Source: Flavihumibacter solisilvae
GTDB taxonomy: Bacteria; Bacteroidota; Bacteroidia; Chitinophagales; Chitinophagaceae
Assembly: GCF_000814475.1 (NCBI RefSeq)
Contig: NZ_JSVC01000017.1
Coordinates: forward strand, 31,990 to 95,989
Direction: 5' to 3'
DNA length: 64,000 nt
Part shown: positions 34,839 to 44,514 of the stretch, in pieces
Position numbering within the stretch: position 1 is the first letter of the stretch
How the letters are laid out: the number at the start of each line of letters is the position of its first letter
Made by a program: the position numbers and the translations under genes
Notes under the pieces: model-generated
Seen by the model: only the letters and a program-made list of their open reading frames with translations
What the model was told of the DNA's origin: nothing
The model's database searches: none

Positions 34839-36050
34839 TTGAAAAACAGATTCGTACAATTGCTCATCGTTTCTGCAGTCCTGTACGGCTGCGGTCAGAA
34901 TCCGGCCACTTTAACCGGGAATATCGTGCCAGCCCACCCACCGGTAATCACTGCCTCCCTTAATTTTGCTGATAAAGAGACTGTCACCAGGTATGAATCG
35001 GCCATTAATTCTTTTTTTGACCGGAATTTCGGCAGCCGCGGCTTCAATGGCTCTTTCCTGGTCGCGAAAGACGGTGAGATCCTTGCTGAAGGTTACAGGG
35101 GGTTCAGGGATCCGGTTCAAAAAAACAGTGTTTTAGGCGAGCATGACGCTTTTCACCTTGCTTCCGTTTCAAAAACGTTTACTGGAATGGCCATTCTGAA
35201 GCTCTGGGAAGACGGAAAATTAGGACTCGATGACGACCTTTCATTATACTTTGATAAGTTTCCTTACCCTGGAACTACCATAAAAATGCTGTTGAATCAT
35301 CGCAGCGGATTACCGAATTACACCAATTACCTGGATGTTTATAAATGGGATAGAAAGAAATTTGTAACAAACCTGGATGTTCTGGCCTCCCTTTATAAAA
35401 TGCGACCGTCGCTGCAGTTTCCTACCGGCAAGCGATTCAGTTATTGCAATACTAATTATGCTCTTCTGGCCCTTATAGTTGAAAAAGTTTCCGGCATCAG
35501 TTACCACGATTACATGCAGCAGACTTTCTTCACTCCATTGCAGATGAATGACACATATGTTTTTCAACAGGAGGACCTTGACAGGTCACTGCCTTCATAT
35601 GAGTGGAATAATCGCAAATATGGCCTGGAATTTATGGACCTGGTTTATGGCGATAAAAACATCTACAGCACAGTCAGGGATATGTTGAAATGGGACCAGG
35701 CTCTTTACAATGGACAACTATTCAAAGATTCCACACTTGCCGCAGCGTTCACTGGATATAGTTATGAAAAAGCAGGTAAACGCAATTATGGTTTAGGCTG
35801 GCGTTTGTCTGAGATTGAGAACGGTAAGAAAATCGTTTATCATAATGGCTGGTGGCATGGTAATAACACCGTTTTCATCCGGCTGCCGGAAGAAAAGGCA
35901 ACAATCATTCTCCTGGGAAACAAGTATAACCGGAACATTTACCGCGCCAAACAACTATGCGACCTGTTCGGAGATTACAAACAAAGCAACAACCTTTTCC
36001 AGGAAACTGATGGCGATCCGGTTACTATTGCTGCAGGTGGTTCACAGTAA
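34839..36050 (+). CDS. Serine hydrolase, class C beta-lactamase-like lipoprotein
   Basis: 403 residues, TTG start. Lipobox LYGC puts the lipid anchor at Cys18. Penicillin-binding motifs are in order: SVSK with the nucleophile Ser109 (LASVSKTFTG), a Tyr-x-Asn in SYCNTNY, and a HNG box in YHNGWWHG. This layout fits serine beta-lactamase/esterase family (AmpH/EstB-like) enzymes acting on peptidoglycan or esters in the periplasm. First gene of a likely operon with nnr (26 nt) and the aminopeptidase (10 nt). Activity on beta-lactams cannot be assumed. Confidence 0.87.
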   Translation: MKNRFVQLLIVSAVLYGCGQNPATLTGNIVPAHPPVITASLNFADKETVTRYESAINSFFDRNFGSRGFNGSFLVAKDGEILAEGYRGFRDPVQKNSVLGEHDAFHLASVSKTFTGMAILKLWEDGKLGLDDDLSLYFDKFPYPGTTIKMLLNHRSGLPNYTNYLDVYKWDRKKFVTNLDVLASLYKMRPSLQFPTGKRFSYCNTNYALLALIVEKVSGISYHDYMQQTFFTPLQMNDTYVFQQEDLDRSLPSYEWNNRKYGLEFMDLVYGDKNIYSTVRDMLKWDQALYNGQLFKDSTLAAAFTGYSYEKAGKRNYGLGWRLSEIENGKKIVYHNGWWHGNNTVFIRLPEEKATIILLGNKYNRNIYRAKQLCDLFGDYKQSNNLFQETDGDPVTIAAGGSQ

Positions 36051-36076
36051 CCGCCCTTTTTTGTGTACATTCCAAT

Positions 36077-37612
36077 ATGGTTGTACTTACAGCTGACCAG
36101 GTCAGGGCATGGGACAGGTTCACTATTCAACATGAACCCATTTCTTCGATTAACCTGATGGAACGGGCAGCAAAATGCTGCACTGAATGGCTTTGCACAA
36201 ACCTCCCTTCAAGCCAGTCATCCTATTATATTTTCTGCGGTAAAGGAAACAACGGTGCTGATGGTCTCGCCATTGCACGAATGCTGTATGAAGTTGACAG
36301 GCAGGTTGACGTATTTATCCTCGAATTTGGTAGTTCCGGGACTGCTGAATTTCAACAGAATCTTCAACGTCTGCATCCGCTACCAGTCGGCATCCACTAT
36401 ATCCAGACCGGATCAGGATTTCCTATCGTGCCCCCGGGCGTCATTATTATAGATGCTTTATTAGGCACCGGAACTACCCGGCCTGTCGAAGGTGAAATGA
36501 GGGCGCTTATTGAATTAATCAATGCCAGCCCCAATCCCACCATTAGTATAGATATGCCTTCTGGACTGTTTGCCGACCAAAGTACTATTCCATTTTCAAG
36601 TGTCAGGGCAGCATTTACCCTTACATTCCAATGTCTTAAACCAGCGCAACTCCTGGCTGAAAATGCTGCAGCAATTGGTGACCTGCAAGTAATGGATATT
36701 GGTCTCTTGCCCCGATACCTGAACCAGGTACAACCTGAATACGAACTTACCGGCAAAACATTGTCACAAAGTATCATCCGACCAAGGAATAATTTCTCCC
36801 ATAAGGGTGAATTCGGTCATGCACTCCTGTTAGCAGGCTCCTTTGGCAAAATGGGAGCTGCTGTACTTGCTGCAAGGGCATGCCTCAGATGTGGACCCGG
36901 TCTCCTCTCCTGTTTTGTTCCCGAAAAGGGGATAAGTATCATGCAAATGGCCGTACCGGAAGCGATGGTTGTCAGATCGACCAATTCCGATCATGAAAAA
37001 ACTAACGCGAATGACGAGCATCTTGGTGGTGATTTACCTCCTTTACATCAATACCAGACGATCGGATGTGGTCCAGGCATTGGCACCAACCCTGCAACAG
37101 TGCAACTTTTTAAGGAACTTATTGCCAATTTCCGGAAACCAATGGTCCTGGATGCTGACGCGCTAAATATCTTATCACAAAATCAGGATTTATTCCCGTC
37201 ACTCCCCCCCTTTTCAATTCTTACCCCTCATCCCAAAGAGTTTGAAAGACTTGCTGGAAAATCAGCAAATGAAACAGAAAGGATCAATAAGGCGCGGGAA
37301 CTTGCAAAAAAGCATCAACTTATCTTTGTTCTTAAAGGACATCATAGTTTAATTGCCATGCCAGGCGGCAGTGCCTATTTTAATATGAGTGGAAATGCTT
37401 CCATGGCCAAAGGAGGAAGTGGTGATGTGCTGACAGGGATGCTAACGGGATTACTTTGCCGCGGTTATACACCAGAACAGGCGGCATTGCTGGGAGTGCA
37501 TTTGCACGGGCTCGCGGGGGAATTTGCAAGTGCTGACCTGGGTATGGAATCAGTTCTAGCTGGTGATATTTCCGATCATATAGCCAAAGCATTCATTTAT
37601 TTAACTTCCTAA
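36077..37612 (+). CDS. nnr: Bifunctional NAD(P)H-hydrate epimerase / ADP-dependent dehydratase
   Basis: Repairs damaged NAD(P)H: the N-terminal YjeF_N domain interconverts hydrate epimers and the C-terminal kinase-like domain dehydrates the S form with ADP. 511 residues, the expected two-domain length. YjeF_N features CGKGNNGADGLAIARML and the acidic DALLGTGTTRP are seen near residues 55-140; the second domain shows HKGEFGHALLLAGSFGKMGA, ILTPHPKEFERL and KGGSGDVLTGML. Housekeeping enzyme; in a likely operon with the serine hydrolase and the aminopeptidase-like gene. Confidence 0.95.
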   Translation: MVVLTADQVRAWDRFTIQHEPISSINLMERAAKCCTEWLCTNLPSSQSSYYIFCGKGNNGADGLAIARMLYEVDRQVDVFILEFGSSGTAEFQQNLQRLHPLPVGIHYIQTGSGFPIVPPGVIIIDALLGTGTTRPVEGEMRALIELINASPNPTISIDMPSGLFADQSTIPFSSVRAAFTLTFQCLKPAQLLAENAAAIGDLQVMDIGLLPRYLNQVQPEYELTGKTLSQSIIRPRNNFSHKGEFGHALLLAGSFGKMGAAVLAARACLRCGPGLLSCFVPEKGISIMQMAVPEAMVVRSTNSDHEKTNANDEHLGGDLPPLHQYQTIGCGPGIGTNPATVQLFKELIANFRKPMVLDADALNILSQNQDLFPSLPPFSILTPHPKEFERLAGKSANETERINKARELAKKHQLIFVLKGHHSLIAMPGGSAYFNMSGNASMAKGGSGDVLTGMLTGLLCRGYTPEQAALLGVHLHGLAGEFASADLGMESVLAGDISDHIAKAFIYLTS

Positions 37613-37622
37613 AACTACTTTT

Positions 37623-38666
37623 ATGAGATCAGGGTTGTTGATCCTGCTTTGTTCAGCATTGCTGTTTATTACGGCAGTTTCCGGATGTAGCGATCAGTCG
37701 CAGCATAACCATGAAGCAAATAGTCTTTACCTGACTTCAACTGATACAGGAATCAGGACAGGTGGGGTTAAAGTGATTTCTGTCAATACACCAAAGGGGA
37801 ACTTTAAGGTCTGGACAAAAAGTATTGGCAACAATCCTAAAACCAGGATATTACTTCTAAACGGTGGACCAGGCGCAACGCATGAGTATTTCGAATGCAT
37901 GGAAAGCTTTTTACCCGCAGAAGAGATATCGTTTATTTATTATGACCAGCTGGGTTGCGGAAATTCAGACAATCCAAATGATACTGCACTGTGGGATCTT
38001 GCCCGTTATGTGGAAGAAGTAGAACAGGTAAGAAAGGCTTTAAACCTTGACAAAAACAATTTTTATCTTCTTGGACATTCATGGGGAGGGATCCTGGCTA
38101 TGGAGTATGCCCTTAAGTACCAGCAGAACCTGAAGGGGCTGATCATTTCAAATATGATGTCAAGTTGCCCGGATTACGGGAAATATGCCGAAAATACCCT
38201 CGCCCCACAAATGGACCCCGTTGTGCTCGATACGATCCGGCAATTGGAAGCCAGGAAGGATTTTAGCAATCCCAGGTATATGGACTTGTTGATGCCTAAT
38301 TTTTATGTAAAACATATTTGTCGGATACCGCTTGATAAGTGGCCGGAACCTATGACAAGATCATTCAGCAAAATGAACCAGTCGCTTTATGTTACTATGC
38401 AGGGACCAAGTGAGTTTGGCATTTCAGGTAAATTGGTTAATTGGGATAGGAAAGCTGACTTGCCTAAAATTGCCGTGCCCACACTCACCATCGGTGGTAA
38501 ATACGATACGATGGATCCTGAACACATGAAGTGGATGTCACAACAGGTAAAAAAAGGCAGCTTTCTCTATTGCCCTGAAGGTAGCCACATGAGCATGTAC
38601 GATGACCAGGAAACCTATATGAAAGGAATCATCAGCTTTATCAGGAAAGCGGAGGGTCACGATTGA
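37623..38666 (+). CDS. Proline iminopeptidase-family alpha/beta hydrolase lipoprotein
   Basis: 347 residues with a lipoprotein signal (lipobox AVSGC, Cys22). The NGGPG oxyanion block is at 80-84, the nucleophile elbow GHSWGG with Ser153 follows, and Asp (GGKYDTMD) and His (EGSHMSMY) complete the triad. This is the S33 peptidase layout; tricorn-interacting-factor F1-like/proline iminopeptidase members remove N-terminal Pro or other residues from peptides. A periplasmic or surface peptidase is likely. Ends 10 bp inside the opposing EamA gene. Confidence 0.88.
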   Translation: MRSGLLILLCSALLFITAVSGCSDQSQHNHEANSLYLTSTDTGIRTGGVKVISVNTPKGNFKVWTKSIGNNPKTRILLLNGGPGATHEYFECMESFLPAEEISFIYYDQLGCGNSDNPNDTALWDLARYVEEVEQVRKALNLDKNNFYLLGHSWGGILAMEYALKYQQNLKGLIISNMMSSCPDYGKYAENTLAPQMDPVVLDTIRQLEARKDFSNPRYMDLLMPNFYVKHICRIPLDKWPEPMTRSFSKMNQSLYVTMQGPSEFGISGKLVNWDRKADLPKIAVPTLTIGGKYDTMDPEHMKWMSQQVKKGSFLYCPEGSHMSMYDDQETYMKGIISFIRKAEGHD

Positions 38667-39523
38667 GCCTTATATCTTTGGACGAGCCATAATCCGAAAA
38701 TCACCATAGCCACCCCAACGGCCGTAAAAATGCTTAATGGCTCATGAAGGGTTATAGCTGCAATCAGGAAACCGAATACCGGGCAAAGGTATAACCAATA
38801 CGAAGCTGAAACAGGTGATCGTTTTAGTAAAACCATCCATGCCTGTACAGCGGCGATTGAAACAGGTATGGCAAGCCAGAGCACACTGCCAAAAAAACGG
38901 AAGTCAAACTTATTCACCTCTCCCTTATAACTCAAAGCAGCAAACGGAAGCAGAAATAATCCCCCAAATAAGGTTTGCCAACCATTGATCGTAAGTATGT
39001 CAAGGTTATTCCACTTCGAACGGGAATAATAAATTGCGCCACCGGAATAAGCTACCATACTTATCAATAGTATCCCAAGTCCCTCAGGCGTTGAGTAACT
39101 ATTCTCTAGTAATGGGTAAGCCGCCAGCAATACTCCACCGCTGCACAGAATCAGGCTTATCACATTTATCCCCGTAATTCTATGGCCGAAGAGTAGCGAA
39201 GCCATAAAACTGATAAGGACAGGGTTTATTGCGATAGCGAGACTTGCCAGTCCGGCCGATGTTGTCTGCATCGCCAATACATATAAACCCAGGTAAATAG
39301 TGATGTTCAGCAAGCCATAAATCATGATCTGTCGCCATTCCCCCGCACGGGGAAGACGATTTCCCATGAACACATGGGAAATCGCCGTCATCAATATCCC
39401 GGCAATTGCAAAACGTGTAACTGCCAGTACAAATGGCTGGGCGGATTGCAGACCGATTTTTGTGGCTGCTGCAGCTGACGCCCAGAGAAAAGCAAAGACT
39501 ATTCCGAGCCAGATAAATTTCAT
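38657..39523 (-). CDS. EamA/DMT family transporter
   Basis: 288 residues with ten hydrophobic segments forming two EamA repeats. The first ends near residue 135 and the second shows GGAIYYSRSKWNN and LLKRSPVSASYWLYLCPVFGFLIAAITLHEPLS, the typical second-repeat signature. Exporter of metabolites or amino acids; substrate unknown. It starts 3 nt after the GH92 stop and is co-transcribed with it. Overlaps the opposing aminopeptidase gene by 10 bp. Confidence 0.9.
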   Translation of the reverse strand: MKFIWLGIVFAFLWASAAAATKIGLQSAQPFVLAVTRFAIAGILMTAISHVFMGNRLPRAGEWRQIMIYGLLNITIYLGLYVLAMQTTSAGLASLAIAINPVLISFMASLLFGHRITGINVISLILCSGGVLLAAYPLLENSYSTPEGLGILLISMVAYSGGAIYYSRSKWNNLDILTINGWQTLFGGLFLLPFAALSYKGEVNKFDFRFFGSVLWLAIPVSIAAVQAWMVLLKRSPVSASYWLYLCPVFGFLIAAITLHEPLSIFTAVGVAMVIFGLWLVQRYKAQS

Positions 39524-39526
39524 GGT

Positions 39527-41827
39527 TTAAAATCCCTTGTTTCCTGCTTCGGTTGAAAATGAATAAGGCCGGCTGTCAGCACCTGTCCCTCTTTTTTTAT
39601 TTGGTGTTGAAGCCATTTTAAATTGAAGCGTGCCTCCTTTCATTATTGCAGTATGGGAAAGCCAGTTCTTATCACTAACAACATTGTTTATCCGAAGTTC
39701 TTCCACGTATGGCATGTTATCGTTGTTGCCGGGTGCCTGAACCTGCAGCACTTTTCCATTTTCGAGCTGCACTGTAATTTTCCTGAACAAGGGACTTCCC
39801 AATACGTATTGATCAGTAGCAGGGCAAACAGGGTAAAATCCGAGGGCGCTGAATACGTACCACGCAGATGTTTGCCCGTTATCTTCGTCACCACAATAGC
39901 CGTCGGGTGTAGCCTTGTAAAGTTTATTCATTGCTGTTCGACTCCAATACTGGCTTTTCCAGGGCTCTCCGGCATAATTATATAGGTAAATCATGTGTTG
40001 AATGGGCTGGTTGCCGTGTGCATACTGCCCCATGTTCATGATCTGCATTTCACGTATCTCGTGTATCACTGAACCGTAATAACTTTGATCGAAAACAGGT
40101 GGCATAACAAATACTGAATCAAGCATCTTAACAAAGTCTCTTTCGCCGCCCATAAGATTCACAAGTCCTGCAATATCATGAAATACACTCCAGGTGTAAT
40201 GCCAGCTATTCCCTTCCGTAAATGCATCTCCCCATTTGAAAGGGTTAAAAGGCGTCATGAATTTTCCATCTTTGTTTTTTCCGAGCATAAGCTTTGTCGA
40301 TGGATCAAACAGGTTCCTGTAATTCTGGCTTCTTTTTGCATACAATTCGATCTCAGCCTTCGGTCTTTTCAATGCTTTTGCCAGTTGATAGATGGTAAAG
40401 TCGTCATATGCATACTCCAGTGTCCTGGCCGCATTTTCATTGATCTTAACGTCATATGGAACATACCCGAGTTCATTGTAATATGAGACCCCTTTGCGGC
40501 CAACTGCTGTCAGCGGGCCCTCATTATTAGCTCCATGTAACAATGCCTCGTAGAGGATATTGATATCATAACCACGCAACCCTTTCATATAAGCATCCGA
40601 AACGACAGCTGCAGAGTTATTTCCCACCATTACATCACGAAATCCCGGACTCGACCATTCAGGTAGGAAACCACCTTCTTTGTAGGCATTGATCAGTCCT
40701 TCCTGCATTTCTTTGTTGATCCCAGGATATACGAGGTTTAGCAGCGGATATAATGCACGGAATGTATCCCAGAATCCGGTACCCGCAAATAAATAACCGG
40801 GAAGCACCTTACCGTTATATGGACTGTAGTGAACAATTTTACCTGATGCGTCTATCTCATAATGTTTTTGCGGAAACTGGATCGTCCTGTAAAGACAGGA
40901 ATAAAAAGTACGAAGCTGATCTACCGATCCACCCTCAGCCACGATTTTTTTCAACTGTGTATTCCAGGCACTTTTTGCTTTCTTCATCGTTTCATCAAAA
41001 TTGTCCCGGGCCAGTTCACGATTGAGGCTGATCTCTGCCTGCTCAAAACTTATAAATGACGATGCGGTGCGAACATGCAGTTGTTCTCCTTTTGTTGTTT
41101 TAAAACCAACAATTGCACCGGTGTGATTCGATGTATATTCCAGTGTATCTTTTGCCAGCATGTTGTCATGCCACGCATGGGCAACTTCAAAGGGTCGATC
41201 GAAGAACAGTACGAAATAGTTCCTGAACTCCTTTGACACCCCACCACTGTTGCGGGTTGTGTAGCCAATGATTTTTCTCTCGGCAGGAATAATTTTGATA
41301 TATGAGCCTTTGTCAAATGCATCAACAACGATAAACGAACTGTCGGACTGAGGAAAAGTGAACCTGAATTGAGCTGCCCTCTCAGTTGGAGTAAGTTCCG
41401 TAGTTACATCTGCATCTGCGAGGTATACATTATAGTAATAAGGCTTGCTGATCTCTGTCTTATGTGAAAACCAGCTTGCTCTTTCTTCCTCATTGAAGAC
41501 CATTTTATTGACTACCGGCATAATAGAAAACTGGCCATAATCGTTCATCCATGGTGAAGGCTGGTGGGTCTGTTTGAATCCACGTATTTTATCAGCGCTG
41601 TATTGGTAAGTCCAGCCATTCCCCATTTTATTGGTTTGAGGTGTCCAGAAATTCATTCCCCATGGCACAGCGATGGCTGGATAGGTGTTACCGTTAGACA
41701 AACTTGGCTTTGAATCAGTTCCCATAAGCGGATTCACCCATTCAACAGGGTCTTCAGCCGGAGATACGGACTGGGCAAAAATGGAACTACCAACAATGCA
41801 AAGGGATAGCGCAAATAAGTATTTCAT
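39527..41827 (-). CDS. GH92 alpha-mannosidase (secreted)
   Basis: 766 residues from the ATG at 41827 (MKYLFALSLCIVGSSIFAQ, signal peptide); a TTG two codons upstream is less likely. N-terminal beta-sandwich block DPVEWVNPLMGTDSKPSLSNG is a GH92 hallmark, and the catalytic-domain blocks GNSWHYTWSVFHD and GDEDNGQTSAWYVFSALGFYP are present. GH92 enzymes are exo-acting calcium-dependent alpha-mannosidases that trim N-glycan or yeast mannan. No SusC/SusD pair is adjacent, so it is not part of a classical polysaccharide utilisation locus. Same strand as EamA. Confidence 0.93.
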   Translation of the reverse strand: MKYLFALSLCIVGSSIFAQSVSPAEDPVEWVNPLMGTDSKPSLSNGNTYPAIAVPWGMNFWTPQTNKMGNGWTYQYSADKIRGFKQTHQPSPWMNDYGQFSIMPVVNKMVFNEEERASWFSHKTEISKPYYYNVYLADADVTTELTPTERAAQFRFTFPQSDSSFIVVDAFDKGSYIKIIPAERKIIGYTTRNSGGVSKEFRNYFVLFFDRPFEVAHAWHDNMLAKDTLEYTSNHTGAIVGFKTTKGEQLHVRTASSFISFEQAEISLNRELARDNFDETMKKAKSAWNTQLKKIVAEGGSVDQLRTFYSCLYRTIQFPQKHYEIDASGKIVHYSPYNGKVLPGYLFAGTGFWDTFRALYPLLNLVYPGINKEMQEGLINAYKEGGFLPEWSSPGFRDVMVGNNSAAVVSDAYMKGLRGYDINILYEALLHGANNEGPLTAVGRKGVSYYNELGYVPYDVKINENAARTLEYAYDDFTIYQLAKALKRPKAEIELYAKRSQNYRNLFDPSTKLMLGKNKDGKFMTPFNPFKWGDAFTEGNSWHYTWSVFHDIAGLVNLMGGERDFVKMLDSVFVMPPVFDQSYYGSVIHEIREMQIMNMGQYAHGNQPIQHMIYLYNYAGEPWKSQYWSRTAMNKLYKATPDGYCGDEDNGQTSAWYVFSALGFYPVCPATDQYVLGSPLFRKITVQLENGKVLQVQAPGNNDNMPYVEELRINNVVSDKNWLSHTAIMKGGTLQFKMASTPNKKRGTGADSRPYSFSTEAGNKGF

Positions 41828-41862
41828 ATTCAAATATTCCTGTATTTATTATTGATGTTGAA

Positions 41863-43110
41863 TTATTTCTTCTTTTTCTTACGCCTGCTGTCATTCAGAT
41901 TTGCCTGTTCCTCCAGCAAGTGGCGCCAGTTATCATGTGGAATTTCTTCAGAAAATGCTATGGTTTCGCGGTATGAGCTTTTATCGATTATCATTTCTTT
42001 GATCTCTTTGCCGATATATTCCTGGATGGCGCCCAAAGATTTCTTCTCCTCAGAGCTGCAGAAAGAAACGGCCAAACCTTTTTTCACCCCCCTGCCCGTG
42101 CGACCAACACGGTGAACATAATTTTCAGGTAAATCGGGTAAATCATAGTTAACCACGTAGTCCACTCCGGGAATGTCTATACCCCTGGCATTTACATCCG
42201 TGGTAATGAGCATTTTAACCTGTCCGCTTGTGAATTCCGACATAGCTTCAAGGCGATTTTCCTGCTCTTTACCGCCGTGCATAACTACTGCGTTCAGGCC
42301 TACCCGGTGCATCGCACTGTAAACCCTTTCAGCTCTTACCTTCGTCCGTACAAATACGAGGATCTTTTTATCTGGAAGTTCTTTTGCCAGGCGTTCCAGG
42401 AAAAAACGCTTGTCATCCATTTCAACATAAGCGACAGAATGATCAACATTCTTCGACACCGGATCTTCCGGAGACACCTGGATACGGATGGGGTTCCTTA
42501 CGATGGAATATGCAAGGTCCTTGATTTCGCTATTGATTGTTGCGGAGAAAAATAAAGTCTGGTGGTTGGGAGGCAAAAGCCGGATCACATCCCTGATATC
42601 TTTAATAAATCCAAGATCAAGCATATGGTCTGCTTCATCGAGAACAAGCACCTGGACAGTCGCCAGGTTCAGCGCTTTCTGGTGAATAAGGTCGAACATC
42701 CTTCCCGGAGTTGCGATCAGTACGTCCACACCCTGTTTGAGTTTCCTGATCTGATCATCCTGTTCTATACCACCAAAGATTGCAAGAATTTCCAGGTCTG
42801 TATATTGACCAATCTGTTCAAATACCGTGGCGATTTGTACGGCTAGCTCCCGGGTAGGTACCATAACCAGGCAACGTAGTTTACTTTGTCGTCGTTTACG
42901 AAAACGACTATCCTGTCGCCACAGCTCATGTAATATGGGAATGGCAAATGCGGCGGTCTTCCCCGTGCCGGTCTGGGCGATCGCGAGTACATCCTCTCCT
43001 TTCAGGATAGACGGAATAGCCTTAAACTGAATGTCAGTAGGTCGTTTAAAGCCCAGTTCGGCTAAACTCTCCTTAATGTCAGCTGAAATATTGTATTGCT
43101 CAAATTTCAT
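41863..43110 (-). CDS. DEAD-box RNA helicase (RhlE-like)
   Basis: 415 residues. Q motif (RPTDIQFKAIP), motif I AQTGTGKT, Ia PTRELAVQI, II VLDEADHMLDLGF, III FFSATI and VI HRVGRTGR are all present, with a lysine-rich C-terminal tail (RRKKKKK). This is the short bacterial DEAD type that remodels rRNA or mRNA, common in cold adaptation. A clear TACCTTTG box precedes the start and the gene is divergent from the MATE transporter. Confidence 0.93.
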   Translation of the reverse strand: MKFEQYNISADIKESLAELGFKRPTDIQFKAIPSILKGEDVLAIAQTGTGKTAAFAIPILHELWRQDSRFRKRRQSKLRCLVMVPTRELAVQIATVFEQIGQYTDLEILAIFGGIEQDDQIRKLKQGVDVLIATPGRMFDLIHQKALNLATVQVLVLDEADHMLDLGFIKDIRDVIRLLPPNHQTLFFSATINSEIKDLAYSIVRNPIRIQVSPEDPVSKNVDHSVAYVEMDDKRFFLERLAKELPDKKILVFVRTKVRAERVYSAMHRVGLNAVVMHGGKEQENRLEAMSEFTSGQVKMLITTDVNARGIDIPGVDYVVNYDLPDLPENYVHRVGRTGRGVKKGLAVSFCSSEEKKSLGAIQEYIGKEIKEMIIDKSSYRETIAFSEEIPHDNWRHLLEEQANLNDSRRKKKKK

Positions 43111-43141
43111 GTAAAATTCATCGCCGGTTCCCGGCGGTTGC

Positions 43142-43149
43142 CAAAGGTA
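43142..43149 (-). promoter_or_regulatory. Bacteroidota -7 box for the DEAD-box helicase
   Basis: TACCTTTG on the minus strand matches TAnnTTTG; 31 nt lie between it and the helicase ATG. Confidence 0.5.
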
Positions 43150-43167
43150 TTGTTTTCTGATCTTTCC

Positions 43168-43175
43168 TAGATTTG
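43168..43175 (+). promoter_or_regulatory. Bacteroidota -7 box for the MATE transporter
   Basis: TAGATTTG matches TAnnTTTG and ends 19 nt before the ATG at 43195. The opposing helicase box lies 18 bp away, so the two promoters share one short divergent region. Confidence 0.55.
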
Positions 43176-43194
43176 CAATCCTTTATACCTGTTT

Positions 43195-44514
43195 ATGTTG
43201 AGAAAGGAAGCTTCAAATACGCTCAGACTGGCATTTCCCATCATCATTGGTGAACTTGCCCAGATGGCATTGCATATCATTGATACTGCAATGGTCGGTG
43301 CAATCAGTTACAAACAGCTTGCCGCCGCTTCACTGGTAATCAATTCACTCAATATTCCATTTGTGATCGGCATAGGAATGACCATCTCTGTGTCACAAAT
43401 GGTTTCAATGGCACATGGCCGTCGCGATTCGCAGCTCGTCTCGCACTACTTCTTCAATGGTTTTATCCTCTGCACCATCACTGCAATCCTTATTTCGGCG
43501 TTGTTGGTTTCCGGACGTTCGGTTCTCTATCATCTTAAGCAGGATCCGGAAGTCGTGGAACTGGCGGTTCCCTTTATGAAACTGATGGGGATGTCGATTG
43601 TACCTATGCTGCTATTTATGACACTGAAGCAATTTACCGACGGTCTCGAATTTACAAAGACTGCGATGGTGCTTTCCCTATGTGCCCTGCCTTTGAATAC
43701 ATTTCTCAACTGGCTGCTCATTTATGGCAACTGGGGCTTTCCGCGCCTTGAACTATTGGGGGCTGGTTGGGCAACACTCATTTCCCGAACAATAATTTTT
43801 ATCGTCCTGGCAACGGTGATACTCTGGCATCCAACTTTTCGACGCTACGTAGCCGTAAGGAAAAGTCAATGGGTACTCAGGCGGAAAACGATACGGGACC
43901 TGTTACACATCGGGATCCCCAGCAGTCTGCAAATCGGTATGGAGGCAGGTGCATTTGCCGTCTCTGGAATCATCATCGGTACAATTGGCGCCGTTGCTCA
44001 GGCTTCCCACCAGATTGCCCTGAGTTGCGCATCCTTTACTTTTATGGTGTCAATGGGGTTGGCACAGGCGGGTTCAATACGCGTAAGCAATGCTTTTGGC
44101 CGCGGCGACTGGCCAAAAATTGGAGAAATAGGCAAAAGCACCCTAATTACTGCGTTGATTTATGGCGCAATCTGTGCAGCCGGCTTCACCATTTTCAGGG
44201 ACCAGTTGCCCCTGTTGTTCAACAAAGACAATAATGTAATACTGTTGGCATCTACCCTACTATTGTTTGCCGCTGTTTTCCAGGTTTCCGATAGTACACA
44301 GGCAATCGGGGCAGGATTATTAAGGGGTATAAAAGATGTTCGCCGGCCTACAATACTTGTAGCCGTCGCATATTGGGTAATTGGTCTTCCGCTAGGTTAC
44401 CTGCTCGCGTTTTCTTTCGACCTGGGAGCCCAGGGCATGTGGATAGGACTTATTGCCGGATTAAGTTTTGCCTCGTTTTTCCTCATTACCAGGTTCCTGA
44501 AAATGACACGTTAA
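43195..44514 (+). CDS. MATE family efflux transporter
   Basis: 439 residues with about twelve membrane segments in two related halves. Family features are LAFPIIIGELAQMALHIIDTAMVGAIS at the N-terminus, GVGMTISVSQMVS-like sequence near residue 65, and GIPSSLQIGMEAGAFAVSG at the start of the second half. Cation-coupled exporter of drugs or metabolites; substrate not predictable. Its stop overlaps the opposing hypothetical gene by 4 bp. Confidence 0.93.
   Translation: MLRKEASNTLRLAFPIIIGELAQMALHIIDTAMVGAISYKQLAAASLVINSLNIPFVIGIGMTISVSQMVSMAHGRRDSQLVSHYFFNGFILCTITAILISALLVSGRSVLYHLKQDPEVVELAVPFMKLMGMSIVPMLLFMTLKQFTDGLEFTKTAMVLSLCALPLNTFLNWLLIYGNWGFPRLELLGAGWATLISRTIIFIVLATVILWHPTFRRYVAVRKSQWVLRRKTIRDLLHIGIPSSLQIGMEAGAFAVSGIIIGTIGAVAQASHQIALSCASFTFMVSMGLAQAGSIRVSNAFGRGDWPKIGEIGKSTLITALIYGAICAAGFTIFRDQLPLLFNKDNNVILLASTLLLFAAVFQVSDSTQAIGAGLLRGIKDVRRPTILVAVAYWVIGLPLGYLLAFSFDLGAQGMWIGLIAGLSFASFFLITRFLKMTR

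Noticed and set aside
38671..38678. TATCTTTG on the plus strand near the aminopeptidase stop
   Set aside because: It lies in the 3' end of EamA and no plus-strand gene follows.
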